From JBGTBQ01 sp041749275 (GTDB lineage Bacteria; Acidobacteriota; Blastocatellia; Pyrinomonadales; Pyrinomonadaceae), in contig JBGTBQ010000136.1 of assembly GCA_041749275.1 (NCBI GenBank), positions 1 to 39,155 on the forward strand: DNA of 39,155 bases, given 5' to 3'. The notes beneath the pieces were generated by a model. The model saw nothing but the letters and a program-made list of their open reading frames with translations, did no database searches and was not told the origin of the DNA. The position numbers were made by a program, and so were the translations under genes. The first letter of the stretch is position 1, and every line of letters begins with the position of its first letter. This document shows positions 13,840 to 22,613 of the stretch, in pieces.

Positions 13840-15759
13840 TTGTCTCCGAAAATCCCTCGACAGGCCGCGCAGCCAAACCATTCCGCACTCGCCTCGCGCC
13901 TCCGCGCGGGGGCGACCCGTCGAATCCGACTCGTGCTGCCACTCTCAATCTCTCTCTCGATCTCTCTGATACTCCTCCCGCCAGATGTTCGTGGTTCACA
14001 TCAAAAGCCCTATCTACCCACGACGGCGACGTTCGCGCCACAACAAACCGTGCGGGATGCGAAGTCTCAGGATAGTAATTCTTCAACTCCCGCGCAGGAC
14101 GCACGCCCGCGCACGGTCGCTCCAAATCCGGAATCCACACCGACCGCCCCCGCGCACGACGACAATGCGAAGCAGATTGCGGAAGCCGTGGACGACGATG
14201 AAGTGGTGCGTGTTGACTCGAACCTCGTGCTCGTGCCCGCCTCGGTCGTAGACAGCCGCGGTCGCGCCATCACGGATTTGAAACTCGACGATTTCGAACT
14301 ACGCATTGATGGGCAGGTGCAACCCATTAGCGATTTGGGCCGCGCGGAGACGCCCGTGCTGATCGCCCTTCTCTTCGACAACAGCGCAAGCCTCTCGGCG
14401 GCGCGCGAGTTCGAGAAGAAGGCCGCGACCCGTTTCTTTCAATCGGTCGTGCGCCCGATTGACCGCGCCGCCGTCTACTCGATTTCGACCGTCCCCGTGT
14501 TCGCTCAACCGCTGACGAGCAACGTCACCCGGCTCGTCAACACCGTCGAAGGGTTCCCGCACCCGGAAGGCGCCACCGCGCTCTTCGACACCATCGCGCA
14601 GGCCGCCGATTACCTGCGCCCATTTACAGGGCGCAAGGTGATCGTGCTCGTCTCGGATGGGACCGATACCGTCAGCGACATCAGTTTCGAGGATGCGTTG
14701 AGCCGCGTGCTGCGCGCGGACTTGCAGTTCTATGTCGTGCAGACGCGGCAGGTCGAAGACCCGAACCTCCACGATCCGATTTCCGAGGGCCGTCTCGATA
14801 AGCTGACCGAGCAGACCGGCGGCGCCGTCTACGTGCCGCGTTCGATTGAAGACCTCGATGCGGCTTTCACGCAAATCTCGCTCGACATCGGCCAGCAGTA
14901 CCTCTTGAGCTACTACCCGCAGGACGAGCGAAAAGATAAATACTTTCGCTTCATCAACCTTCGCGTGAAGACCCGACCGAGCCTGCGTGTCCGCGCGCGG
15001 AAAGGCTTCTACCCTACGTCGGCGCAGAATCAACCCGCGCCGACCGCGAACGGTATGATGACGACGAGCCGGTCGCGTGACAGTGATGGCTCCGAGTTCG
15101 TCGCGGCTGCCAACAGACGGGACTTGCATCACACTTCGTCGAACAACTCCGGCTCAGAAGCGAGCGTCGCGCCCAAGGGTATCGTCGTCTCTCGCAAGCA
15201 GAGCGATGGCGGCGGCACGCGCAAGATAGGCCCTGCCGACCCTGATGAGAACGTGTCCGCCAATCGAGCTGCGATAAAAACGCCGCCGATTCCCGAAAAC
15301 CCCATCGCCCCCACCGTAACCACGCGGGAAAACAATCATTCTTCAAGGGTGCCGCCGAAGTTGGCGCCCACTCCTTCCCCGTCATCAACCCCCGCGCACA
15401 CGAAAGTCGCCGAGACGAGAATTGACACCTCCCCGCTCCCGGCCTCGTCATCCGATGTGAAAGGAAAGTCAGACCCCTTGGCCGTCTCGGGCGGCGTGCT
15501 CAACAGTAAGGCCCTGAATCTTCCGAAACCCGTCTACACGCCGGCGGCGAAGAACGCGGGGGTTTCCGGGATGGTGGTGGTCGAGGTGACGATTGACCAG
15601 AAAGGCAAGGTGACGCGGGCGCGCGCGGTATCGGGCCATCCGCTGCTTCAGAAGTCCGCGGTGCAAGCGGCCCTGCAAGCGAAATTCTCCCCGACGCTAC
15701 TCTCCGGCGAGCCGGTCATCGTAAACGGCACGATCAGGTACAATTTCCGGACGCCGTAG
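13840..15759 (+). CDS. VWFA-related Acidobacterial protein fused to a TonB C-terminal domain
   Basis: This 639-residue protein opens with a basic stretch and a hydrophobic segment (about 28-52, RRIRLVLPLSISLSISLILL) that can serve as signal peptide or anchor. The VWA region (about 125-390) starts SNLVLVPASVVDSRGRAITD and has the MIDAS DNSAS at 180-184 and SDGTDT near 275. It closes with the QQYLLSYYP and RVRARKGFYP motifs typical of the Acidobacterial VWFA family. A long serine/proline-rich linker (about 395-545) leads to a TonB-type C-terminal domain (about 550-639, ending GTIRYNFRTP) very like that of the TonB gene at 25658-26476. Function is unknown; it probably acts in the periplasm or at the outer membrane. 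The start is TTG with GGAG about 11 nt upstream. Confidence 0.85.
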   Translation: MSPKIPRQAAQPNHSALASRLRAGATRRIRLVLPLSISLSISLILLPPDVRGSHQKPYLPTTATFAPQQTVRDAKSQDSNSSTPAQDARPRTVAPNPESTPTAPAHDDNAKQIAEAVDDDEVVRVDSNLVLVPASVVDSRGRAITDLKLDDFELRIDGQVQPISDLGRAETPVLIALLFDNSASLSAAREFEKKAATRFFQSVVRPIDRAAVYSISTVPVFAQPLTSNVTRLVNTVEGFPHPEGATALFDTIAQAADYLRPFTGRKVIVLVSDGTDTVSDISFEDALSRVLRADLQFYVVQTRQVEDPNLHDPISEGRLDKLTEQTGGAVYVPRSIEDLDAAFTQISLDIGQQYLLSYYPQDERKDKYFRFINLRVKTRPSLRVRARKGFYPTSAQNQPAPTANGMMTTSRSRDSDGSEFVAAANRRDLHHTSSNNSGSEASVAPKGIVVSRKQSDGGGTRKIGPADPDENVSANRAAIKTPPIPENPIAPTVTTRENNHSSRVPPKLAPTPSPSSTPAHTKVAETRIDTSPLPASSSDVKGKSDPLAVSGGVLNSKALNLPKPVYTPAAKNAGVSGMVVVEVTIDQKGKVTRARAVSGHPLLQKSAVQAALQAKFSPTLLSGEPVIVNGTIRYNFRTP

Positions 15760-15786
15760 AGCAGCGCCCTTCACCAGCGCCGCAAG

Positions 15787-17721
15787 TCACGCGCTCGCCG
15801 CTTCGGCGGCAACCCGCTCCCACTCTTCGTAAAGGACTCGCATCCGCTCTTCGGCTTTTGCGTAATCTTCATTGACGCGAGCAAGGCGTTTCGGGTCGCG
15901 CGCAACACCGGGCTTCGCCAACTCATCCGCGAGCGCGGCGAGGCTCTTTTCCGCCTCCGCGATCTCCTCCTCGATGACCGCGGGGTCACGCTTTGGATTT
16001 TTCTTCCCACCCTTATTTTTATTTACTTTGGGGCGTTCCGGAGTTTCCCGCGACGCCTTCGGCGCGGTTTCCGGGGCGGGCTTCGACGACGCACTTTTCG
16101 CGGCGACTTCCTCCATGCGCTTCGCCGCCTTCCAGTCGTGATACTCGGTGTAGTCGCCGTCGTAGTGCTCCGCGCCGCCCACGCCGTCGAGAGCGAGGAT
16201 TTGCGTGGCGACGCGGTCGAGGAAGTAGCGGTCGTGGCTGATCGTGAGGATCGTCCCGTCGTAGGCGTCGAGCGCCTCTTCGAGCGCCTCGCGCGAGGGA
16301 ATGTCGAGGTGATTCGTCGGCTCGTCGAGGACGAGAACGTTGACGCGCGAATAGATGAGCTTCGCCAGCGCGAGCCGGCCTTTCTCGCCGCCCGACAGGT
16401 CGCGGATATGCTTATACACGTCGTCGCCGGTGAAGAGGAATTTGGCGAGAAAGGTACGTAGCTCGCCGGCGGTCGCCGACGGCAGGGCGACGCGGCGCAG
16501 TTCCATGATGATCTCGTTGCGGTCGTCGAGGTCGTCGAGTTGCTGCGCGTAGTAGCCGACCGAGACATTCGTGCCCCATTGCACCTCGCCGGCGAGCGCG
16601 GGAAGCTTGTTAAGAATCGTCCTCAGAAATGTCGTCTTCCCCGAACCGTTCGGGCCGATGATGCCGAGACACTCCGCCCGCCGGAGCGTGAAGGTGATGT
16701 CCCCGGCGAGCAGCTTGCCGGGATAGCCGACCGCCGCCTCGACCACGGTCAGGACGTTCGTGCCCGCGCGCTCGACCTTTTGTAAACGAAAGTCGCCGGA
16801 CGATTGATCGGTCGGCACCGCCTCGACGCGCTCCATGCGGGCGAGCATGTTGCGGCGCGACTTGGCCTGTTTGGTCTTCTGGCCCGCGAGATTACGGCGG
16901 ATGAAATCCTCGGTCTTGGCGATGAGGTGCCGCTGGTTTTCGTATGCGCGCCGTTGCGCCTCGCGCCGCTCCTCGCGCTCGACGAGATAGGCCGAATAGT
17001 TGCCCGTGTAACTGACGGCGCGTCCGAGTTCGATCTCAACGATGCGCGTGCAGCAGCGGTCGAGGAAGTAGCGGTCATGGCTGACGACGATATAGGCCGG
17101 CTTGTACGAAGCCAGAAACTCTTCAAGCCACTCGACCGCGCTTACGTCGAGGTGGTTGGTCGGCTCGTCCAGAAGCAGCACGTCCGGCTCGGCAAGCAGG
17201 AGGCGGGCGAGACCCAGACGGTTCTGTTGCCCGCCCGACAGTTTTTCTGTTTCGAGCGCCCACGTGTCTCGCCCGAAGCCGAGACCGAGCAGAATCGCCT
17301 CGGCCTTCGCCGCATACTCAAAGCCGCCCTGCCGCTCGAACTCGTGTTGCAGATGGCTGTAGCGTTCGAGCACCGCGTCGAGGTCTTCCGGAACCTCGGC
17401 CATCCGATGTTCGAGCGCGTGCATTTCGTGTTCGATCTGTTGAAGATTCTTGAAGGCCGCGAGCGCTGCCTCGTGGACGGTCACGCCCTCCTCGAAATGC
17501 ACGTGCTGTTCGAGCAGGCCGAGTTTCACCCCGCGTGCGCGCACCACATCGCCCTTGTCGGGCGTCTCCTCGCCGCCGATCATACGAAACAGAGTGGTCT
17601 TCCCGGCCCCGTTCCGGCCTACGAGTCCGATGTGCTCGCCGGGGTTGACCTGCAACGACGCGCCGCGCAGTACGTCCTGCGACCCGTAAGATTTATAAAC
17701 GTCGGAAAGACGAAACAGCAT
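15787..17721 (-). CDS. ABC-F family ATPase, Uup/EttA type
   Basis: The 644-residue protein has two ABC cassettes and no membrane segment. Cassette 1 has GLVGRNGAGKTT near 35 and LSGGQQNRLGLARLLLAEPD leading to LLLDEPTNHLD near 185. Cassette 2 has GIIGPNGSGKTT near 355 and LSGGEKGRLALAKL leading to LVLDEPTNHLD near 470. Between them is the charged helical linker of ABC-F proteins (about 240-320). A C-terminal lysine-rich stretch and coiled coil (about 555-640) recalls Uup. ABC-F proteins act on the ribosome, often in the E site, to relieve stalled translation or protect from antibiotics. The specific member cannot be fixed from sequence alone. It is the downstream neighbour of the SurA-like gene but is separated by a hairpin. 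Confidence 0.93.
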   Translation of the reverse strand: MLFRLSDVYKSYGSQDVLRGASLQVNPGEHIGLVGRNGAGKTTLFRMIGGEETPDKGDVVRARGVKLGLLEQHVHFEEGVTVHEAALAAFKNLQQIEHEMHALEHRMAEVPEDLDAVLERYSHLQHEFERQGGFEYAAKAEAILLGLGFGRDTWALETEKLSGGQQNRLGLARLLLAEPDVLLLDEPTNHLDVSAVEWLEEFLASYKPAYIVVSHDRYFLDRCCTRIVEIELGRAVSYTGNYSAYLVEREERREAQRRAYENQRHLIAKTEDFIRRNLAGQKTKQAKSRRNMLARMERVEAVPTDQSSGDFRLQKVERAGTNVLTVVEAAVGYPGKLLAGDITFTLRRAECLGIIGPNGSGKTTFLRTILNKLPALAGEVQWGTNVSVGYYAQQLDDLDDRNEIIMELRRVALPSATAGELRTFLAKFLFTGDDVYKHIRDLSGGEKGRLALAKLIYSRVNVLVLDEPTNHLDIPSREALEEALDAYDGTILTISHDRYFLDRVATQILALDGVGGAEHYDGDYTEYHDWKAAKRMEEVAAKSASSKPAPETAPKASRETPERPKVNKNKGGKKNPKRDPAVIEEEIAEAEKSLAALADELAKPGVARDPKRLARVNEDYAKAEERMRVLYEEWERVAAEAASA

Positions 17722-17758
17722 AGTTCTCAGGGCATCGCGCGAAGGTGGCGACGCTAAA

Positions 17759-17797
17759 GAAGCGGGCGCTTCCGCCGTGGGGGAAGCCGCCCGCTTC
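17759..17797 (-). terminator. Hairpin after the SurA-like gene
   Basis: GAAGCGGGC (17759-17767) is complementary to GCCCGCTTC (17789-17797), with an inner CTTCC/GGAAG extension. On the minus strand it is followed by TTTAGC, a weak T-run. Confidence 0.55.
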
Positions 17798-17847
17798 GAT
17801 GTTCATTCACGACCGCGAAAGTGGCGCGACACTCTCGCGGGAGGCGC

Positions 17848-19086
17848 TCACTTCTTCTCCGGCGAAGGCGAAGCAGCGGCAGCGGGAGATGCGCTCGCCG
17901 CCGCCGGCGAAGCGGTCGCGGCTGCCGGCGTCGCGGTGGACGCGGGCGTGGCAGTCCCACCGCCCGGCGTCGCGGGCTGCAACCCGCCGAGCGTGCTCGG
18001 ATCGTTGAGCATATTTCCCGCCAGACTGTTGACGACCTGTGCATCACCCATCGCGTTACGGATGAGCGCTTCGTTGAGGAGCGTCTGTCTTTGGCTGACG
18101 AGACCGTTCTTGATCCTCTCCCTTACGCTCGGGTCCTCCAGCGTCTGCGGCTTCGTTTCCAACTGCCGGTTCGTCAGCTTAAAGATGTACCAACGTCCAT
18201 CCGGAAAGCGCATAGGCTTGGTGAAGCTGCCGACCTGCATCGAATTGAAGAAGCTATTGACCAACTCTTCCGGGAAACCGTTCTGCTTGAGGTCCTGCTC
18301 GTTGGCGAAGCCGATGTCGCCGCCGCGGATGCTGCTCTGATCCTCGCTGCTCGCGCGCGCGACGGTGGCAAAATCGGCCCCGCTCAACAACTGCGCGTGC
18401 AGCCGGTTGATCTTAGCCGCGGCCTCCGCCTCGCTCTTGGCGTCGTCCGCCAGTGCGCCGGCGCTATCGCGCGGGTCAACCACGATGTCAGAGAGAAAGA
18501 CGCCGCGCGGGTCAACGAACTGCGCGCGGTTGTTGTTAAAGAAGTCAACGACCTCCTGATCGCGGATGCTGATTTTGCCGAACAGTTTCTCCTGAAGCTT
18601 GCGGATGGCAAGGTCTTTCCGGGCCTCGTCGCGCAACTGCTGTTCCGTCACGTTATTATCTTTCAGGAACTTCTCCCACTCCTCGGTGGTGCCCTTCGTC
18701 TTCTGCGCGTTGATGGCCGAGTTGATGTCGTCGTCGCTGACCACGATCTTCTCCTTCTCGGCGCGTTGAACGAGAACTTGCCGCTGAATCAGCGAATCGA
18801 GAACTTGCAGGCGTGCCGCGGCCAATTCGAGCGGCGACATCTTCGACTGCTGCCCACCCGTCTGCTGGCTGATGATGCGGTCAACTTCACTCAGTGTGAT
18901 GCTCTGGCCGTTGACCGTGGCGGCGACGGCTGCGTCTCCGGTCGAGCTACCCGCGCCATTCTTGCAAGCAGCGAAGGCGAGAGACCCCGCGACGGCGAGG
19001 ATTGCGAACTGTTTAGCGAATCTGTGCACTTTGGCTTTCTGCTCCTTCTGACTTTCTAGGTAACGACGGATGTCATCGAAAAGCAT
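17848..19086 (-). CDS. SurA/PrsA-like peptidyl-prolyl isomerase lipoprotein
   Basis: A lipoprotein signal (FAILAVAGSLAFAAC, lipobox cysteine near residue 41) is followed by a SurA-N-like helical region (about 55-185, with TVNGQSITLSEVDRII). A parvulin rotamase segment follows (about 195-310, with FATVARASSEDQSSIRGGDI and VGSFTKPMRFPDGRWYIFKL), and then a C-terminal tail of alanine, proline, serine and threonine. Such proteins chaperone exported or outer-membrane proteins in the periplasm. The ATG at 19086 gives a 19-residue head before the signal; GTG 19029, preceded by AAGGAG, would give a more usual signal peptide and may be the true start. The gene is divergent from rpmB. Confidence 0.88.
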   Translation of the reverse strand: MLFDDIRRYLESQKEQKAKVHRFAKQFAILAVAGSLAFAACKNGAGSSTGDAAVAATVNGQSITLSEVDRIISQQTGGQQSKMSPLELAAARLQVLDSLIQRQVLVQRAEKEKIVVSDDDINSAINAQKTKGTTEEWEKFLKDNNVTEQQLRDEARKDLAIRKLQEKLFGKISIRDQEVVDFFNNNRAQFVDPRGVFLSDIVVDPRDSAGALADDAKSEAEAAAKINRLHAQLLSGADFATVARASSEDQSSIRGGDIGFANEQDLKQNGFPEELVNSFFNSMQVGSFTKPMRFPDGRWYIFKLTNRQLETKPQTLEDPSVRERIKNGLVSQRQTLLNEALIRNAMGDAQVVNSLAGNMLNDPSTLGGLQPATPGGGTATPASTATPAAATASPAAASASPAAAASPSPEKK

Positions 19087-19105
19087 CGCCGTCCGGCGTG
19101 CCTAC

Positions 19106-19135
19106 TTGACGTTATGTAAATCCGTTTGCTATATA
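19106..19135 (+). promoter_or_regulatory. Sigma-70-type promoter of rpmB
   Basis: TTGACG (19106-19111) and TATATA (19130-19135) are separated by 18 bp, about 95 bp before the rpmB start, in a locally AT-rich patch. Confidence 0.6.
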
Positions 19136-19227
19136 TTTTTGTTTCCAACGCGCGCCGCGGTCGTGGCATTACACACCGGCAAGCAAACAGCGCGCGTTTT
19201 TTTACTGTTCGGAGGAATTAAAACATC

Positions 19228-19422
19228 ATGGCTAAAAGATGCGAAGTTTGCGGGAAAGGCCCGCAGTTCGGCAACAACGTCTCGCACGCGAACAACCGCA
19301 CGCGCCGCCGCTTCGACCCCAACCTGCAATCCATCCGCGTCCAGCGCCCGCAAGGCGGCAACGTCCGGGTGAAGGTCTGCGCCTCCTGTATCAAGGGGGG
19401 CAAGGTCGCAAAAGCGGCCTGA
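19228..19422 (+). CDS. rpmB: Ribosomal protein bL28
   Basis: The 64-residue product starts MAKRCEVCGKGPQFGNNVSH and has the family core TRRRFDPNLQSIRV. Two CxxC pairs (CEVC and CASC) mark the zinc-binding form of bL28. GGAGGA lies upstream at normal spacing, the promoter is clear and a terminator follows, so it appears to be a single-gene unit. Its position facing a SurA-like chaperone carries no functional hint. Confidence 0.98.
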   Translation: MAKRCEVCGKGPQFGNNVSHANNRTRRRFDPNLQSIRVQRPQGGNVRVKVCASCIKGGKVAKAA

Positions 19423-19448
19423 CACAATTTAAAGAGCGAATCGTCTTC

Positions 19449-19493
19449 AAGGCGGCGAGCATCCGGGAAACAACGGCGCTCCCGCCTTTCGTT
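19449..19493 (+). terminator. Rho-independent terminator of rpmB
   Basis: AAGGCGGCGAGC pairs with GCTCCCGCCTT across a 17-nt loop and is followed by TCGTTTG. It begins 26 bp after the rpmB stop. Confidence 0.7.
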
Positions 19494-19596
19494 TGCCCGG
19501 CGGATTGTCGTTCCAGATCCGCTTTCGGGTCGCTTTCCGTCGGGGCTGTCAGACACGCTAAAGCTGTAGACTCTCAGCGCTCTCCGAAATCAAAGA

Positions 19597-19983
19597 TCAA
19601 TCGCGGCCCGCGAGGGCGATTACATCAATCTCGACGCGCGCGTCGCGCGGCAGCCTCGCCGCCTGCACCGTCGAGCGCGCCGGGGGATTTTCCTCAAAGA
19701 ACCGCCCGTAGACCTCATTCATCGCAGCGAAGTCGCCCATATCGGCAAGGAACACCGTCGTTTTGACGACCCGTTCGAGTCCCGTGCCAGCCGCCTCTAA
19801 AACTTTCGAGAGGTTTCGCAAAACCTGTTCCGTCTGCTCGGTGATGCCGCCGGCGACGAACTCTCCCGTCCGCGGATCGAGCGGAATTTGCCCCGATGAG
19901 TAAACAAAGCCCCCGGCCACGACCGCCTGAGAATATGGCCCGATGGCCTGCGGCGCCTCCTCTGTCTGAACGATCTGCCTCAC
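19597..19983 (-). CDS. ridA: RidA family enamine/imine deaminase
   Basis: RidA hydrolyses reactive 2-aminoacrylate and related imines to keto acids and ammonia. From GTG 19983 the protein has 128 residues, the family's normal size. It opens VRQIVQTEEAPQAIGPYSQA and contains the signature region NEVYGRFFEENPPARSTVQA, with the substrate-binding arginine in PARST, followed by the C-terminal VEIDVIALAG. A longer frame from TTG 20055 adds 24 residues without family similarity and is less likely. It lies about 210 bp downstream of rel on the same strand. Confidence 0.92.
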   Translation of the reverse strand: MRQIVQTEEAPQAIGPYSQAVVAGGFVYSSGQIPLDPRTGEFVAGGITEQTEQVLRNLSKVLEAAGTGLERVVKTTVFLADMGDFAAMNEVYGRFFEENPPARSTVQAARLPRDARVEIDVIALAGRD

Positions 19984-20193
19984 GGTTTCGAATGACCCCT
20001 TTAAGCGGCTCTCAAACAAATTGGGGATTTTAACAGAGCGGTTGGCAATCAGCAATTACCGAGCCTCGATATTACGCGCGGAATAATCAGAGTTATTGAT
20101 GACGATTCACCCTGAAGTGGATGTCTGAGGGTAGGCCACGAATGCTGTGTCCATCGAAGTCAGCGCATGGGGCGTTTAATCGTTGGCAGCGAT

Positions 20194-22392
20194 TCACACC
20201 GCGCCCTGTATGCGCTCGACATCGAGGACGCCCGGCACCTTACGAATCGAAGACATGATCTTGTCGAGATGCTTCACGTCGAAGACCTCGACCGTGACTT
20301 CGATTCGACCGCGGTTGTCAGAAGCGACCGTAGCGCGTGCGTCGCGGATACCGGTCTTCATGTCGGAGATGGCGCCCGTGATGCCGGCGATCATTCCGGT
20401 CCGGTTCTCCGTGACGGCCAGCAGTTTGACGGCGTAAGCCGACTGATCCGCTCTGCCCGCCCACTCGACTTCGACGATGCGCTCCGGGTTGACCATCAAC
20501 TGCTGTGCATTCTTGCAGCGCCGCGCGTGGACGGTGACGCCCTTGCCGCGCGTGACGTAGCCAATGATCTCTTCGCCGCGCACGGGGCTACAGCAACGGG
20601 CGCGCATCACCAACAGGTCGTCCACGCCGCGGACGACGATGGAGTCTTCGCCGAGGCGGATCAGTTTCTTGACCGCTTGCACGCCCGCGCTGACGCTGCT
20701 GCGAATGCGAGACTCTTTCTTCTGCTCGATCTCGGCAAATTTATCCGGGCCGATATACTTGGCGATGACATTGCGCGGCATGACTTTGCCGTACCCAATC
20801 GCCGCCAGCAAATCGTCCGGGCGACCAAAGCCGTACTCGTTGGCAATGCGCTTCAACTCACCGTTGCTGTCGTTGAGAACTTTCTTCGCGGACAGTTGGA
20901 AGCGCGTGGCCTCTTTCTCAAAGAGCTTGCGGCCCAACTCGATAGATTCAGCGCGCTGCTGTTCGGCGACGGCGTGGCGGACGCGGTTCCGCGCACGCGA
21001 GGTCTTAACGAAGTTCAGCCAGTCGCGCGAGGGTTTTGAGTTCGGCGAGGTCAGAATTTCGATCACGTCGCCGTTCTGAATCGCGGTGCGGAGCGGCACC
21101 ATTCGATTGTTGATGCGGGCGCCCGTGCACTTGTTCCCGATCTCGGTGTGAATGGCAAAAGCAAAGTCCACGGGCGTCGCCCCGCGCGGGAGTTGAATCA
21201 CGCGCCCCTTCGGCGTGAAGGCGTACACGTCCTTCGGATAGAGGTCGAGCTTGAGCGATTCCAGAAAGTCGCGCGAGTCCTTCACCTCCTGCGACCACTC
21301 GACCAGCGACCGGAGCCACTGGAATGCCTCATCATCCTCGCGCGCCCCGCGCTTCCCTTCCTTGTACTTCCAGTGCGCGGCGACGCCCTCTTCCGCGATG
21401 CGGTGCATCTCTTCGGTGCGGATTTGAATTTCGAAGGGCTGCCCCTTCGGGCCGATGACGGAAGTGTGGAGCGAGCGGTAGAGGTTGTCGCGCGGCGTGG
21501 CGATCCAGTCCTTGAAGCGGCCCGGAATGGGCTGCCAGTTGTTGTGGATGACGCCAAGCGCGGAGTAGCAGTGGCGCACCTCGTCGGGCGTGACGACCCG
21601 TGCGGCGATTAAGTCATAGACCTGTTCAAGTGCGATCTTCTGCCGCTTTAGCTTCTTCCAGATCGAGTAGAGGCGTTTGACGCGCCCCTCGACGCGCAGC
21701 ACGGAGACTTCCGCTTCTTCCATCTTCTCCCGAATGAGCGCGTTAATCTCTTTCAGGAAGGCTTCGTGTTCGGGGCGGCGCTTTTCGAGCTGGGTCGCCA
21801 GCTCACGGTAATCTTCCGGGTGGAGGTGCTGGAAGGCGAGGTCTTCGAGTTCGCCTCGCACGCGCCCCATGCCGAGGCGGTGCGCGATGGGCGCGAAGAT
21901 GTCCAGCGTTTCCTGCGCGATGCGCTGGCGCTTTTCGGGCTTGAGATATTGGAGCGTCCGCATGTTATGCAGACGGTCGGCGAGCTTGACCAGCACGACG
22001 CGCACGTCGTCAACCATCGCGAGCAGCATCTTGCGGACGTTCTCGGCCTGCTGCACCTCTTTCGACTGATGGCTGATCTGCGCGATCTTGGTCAACCCCT
22101 CGACAAGGTGCGCGACCTCTTCGCCAAAGAGTTCGCGGATCTCGTCCGGCTCGGCCAAGGTGTCTTCGACCACGTCATGCAGGAGTCCGGTCGCCACTGA
22201 CACCTCATCAAGGCGCATGTCAGCGAGGATGTTGGCGACTTCGAGCGGATGGACGAGATATGGTTCGCCCGAGGCGCGCGTCTGCCCCTTGTGCGCGCGC
22301 GCCGAAAAAAAGTATGCGCGCCGGAGCACGTCAAGGTCCGCATCCGGATGGTTGCGTGCGACTTTTTCGACTATCTCTTCAACGCGAATCAT
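20194..22392 (-). CDS. rel: Bifunctional (p)ppGpp synthetase/hydrolase, Rel/SpoT type
   Basis: At 732 residues all domains of long RSH enzymes are present: an HD hydrolase (about 25-180) with GLLHDVVEDT and the LADRLHNMRT motif, a synthetase (about 225-350) with SIWKKLKRQ, GRFKDWIATPRDNLYRSLHT and FEIQIRTEEMHRIAEEGVAA, TGS (from DVYAFTPKGRVIQLPRGATP), a helical/zinc-finger region with RCCSPVRGEEIIGYVTRGKG, and a C-terminal ACT domain. Intact HD residues argue that it both makes and removes the alarmone. The RFKD form of the synthetase loop is typical of bifunctional Rel rather than RelA. It seems to be the only RSH gene in this window. Confidence 0.97.
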   Translation of the reverse strand: MIRVEEIVEKVARNHPDADLDVLRRAYFFSARAHKGQTRASGEPYLVHPLEVANILADMRLDEVSVATGLLHDVVEDTLAEPDEIRELFGEEVAHLVEGLTKIAQISHQSKEVQQAENVRKMLLAMVDDVRVVLVKLADRLHNMRTLQYLKPEKRQRIAQETLDIFAPIAHRLGMGRVRGELEDLAFQHLHPEDYRELATQLEKRRPEHEAFLKEINALIREKMEEAEVSVLRVEGRVKRLYSIWKKLKRQKIALEQVYDLIAARVVTPDEVRHCYSALGVIHNNWQPIPGRFKDWIATPRDNLYRSLHTSVIGPKGQPFEIQIRTEEMHRIAEEGVAAHWKYKEGKRGAREDDEAFQWLRSLVEWSQEVKDSRDFLESLKLDLYPKDVYAFTPKGRVIQLPRGATPVDFAFAIHTEIGNKCTGARINNRMVPLRTAIQNGDVIEILTSPNSKPSRDWLNFVKTSRARNRVRHAVAEQQRAESIELGRKLFEKEATRFQLSAKKVLNDSNGELKRIANEYGFGRPDDLLAAIGYGKVMPRNVIAKYIGPDKFAEIEQKKESRIRSSVSAGVQAVKKLIRLGEDSIVVRGVDDLLVMRARCCSPVRGEEIIGYVTRGKGVTVHARRCKNAQQLMVNPERIVEVEWAGRADQSAYAVKLLAVTENRTGMIAGITGAISDMKTGIRDARATVASDNRGRIEVTVEVFDVKHLDKIMSSIRKVPGVLDVERIQGAV

Positions 22393-22484
22393 AAAAGAAG
22401 CTGTAATCTATGCGTCACTACTATTGGATGTTAGTTTGATGATCTGAAACCCACTTTCTTTGCTGTGATGCGACAGGGGCAAAG

Positions 22485-22520
22485 CTAAATGCCAACAGCT
22501 ACAAGCTAACGGCTATTATA
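22485..22520 (-). promoter_or_regulatory. Heptad-like repeat and -10-like box upstream of rel
   Basis: The minus strand reads TATAAT at 22520-22515, a perfect -10 box without a good -35. It is followed by units of seven, GTTAGCT, TGTAGCT, GTTGGCA, TTTAGCT. Unlike the other heptad sites, no complementary arm was found. Confidence 0.45.
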
Positions 22521-22524
22521 GAAA

Positions 22525-22559
22525 CAGGTGATGCCCGACGTGAAGTCGAACATCACCTG
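22525..22559 (-). terminator. Hairpin downstream of the TPR lipoprotein gene
   Basis: CAGGTGATG and CATCACCTG form a 9-bp stem around 17 nt. On the minus strand TTTCTATAAT follows, so it may end transcription of the upstream gene just before the rel promoter. Confidence 0.45.
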
Positions 22560-22613
22560 AATGTTGGCGGCGCTGGCGAAAGGACGACTGGCGCCGAACG
22601 GATGTCAAGCAGG

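Noticed and set aside
14299..15132. 277-codon minus-strand frame
   Set aside because: It is antisense to the VWA-TonB gene and has no recognisable domain.
20167..21039. 290-codon plus-strand frame
   Set aside because: It is antisense to rel and has no domain.
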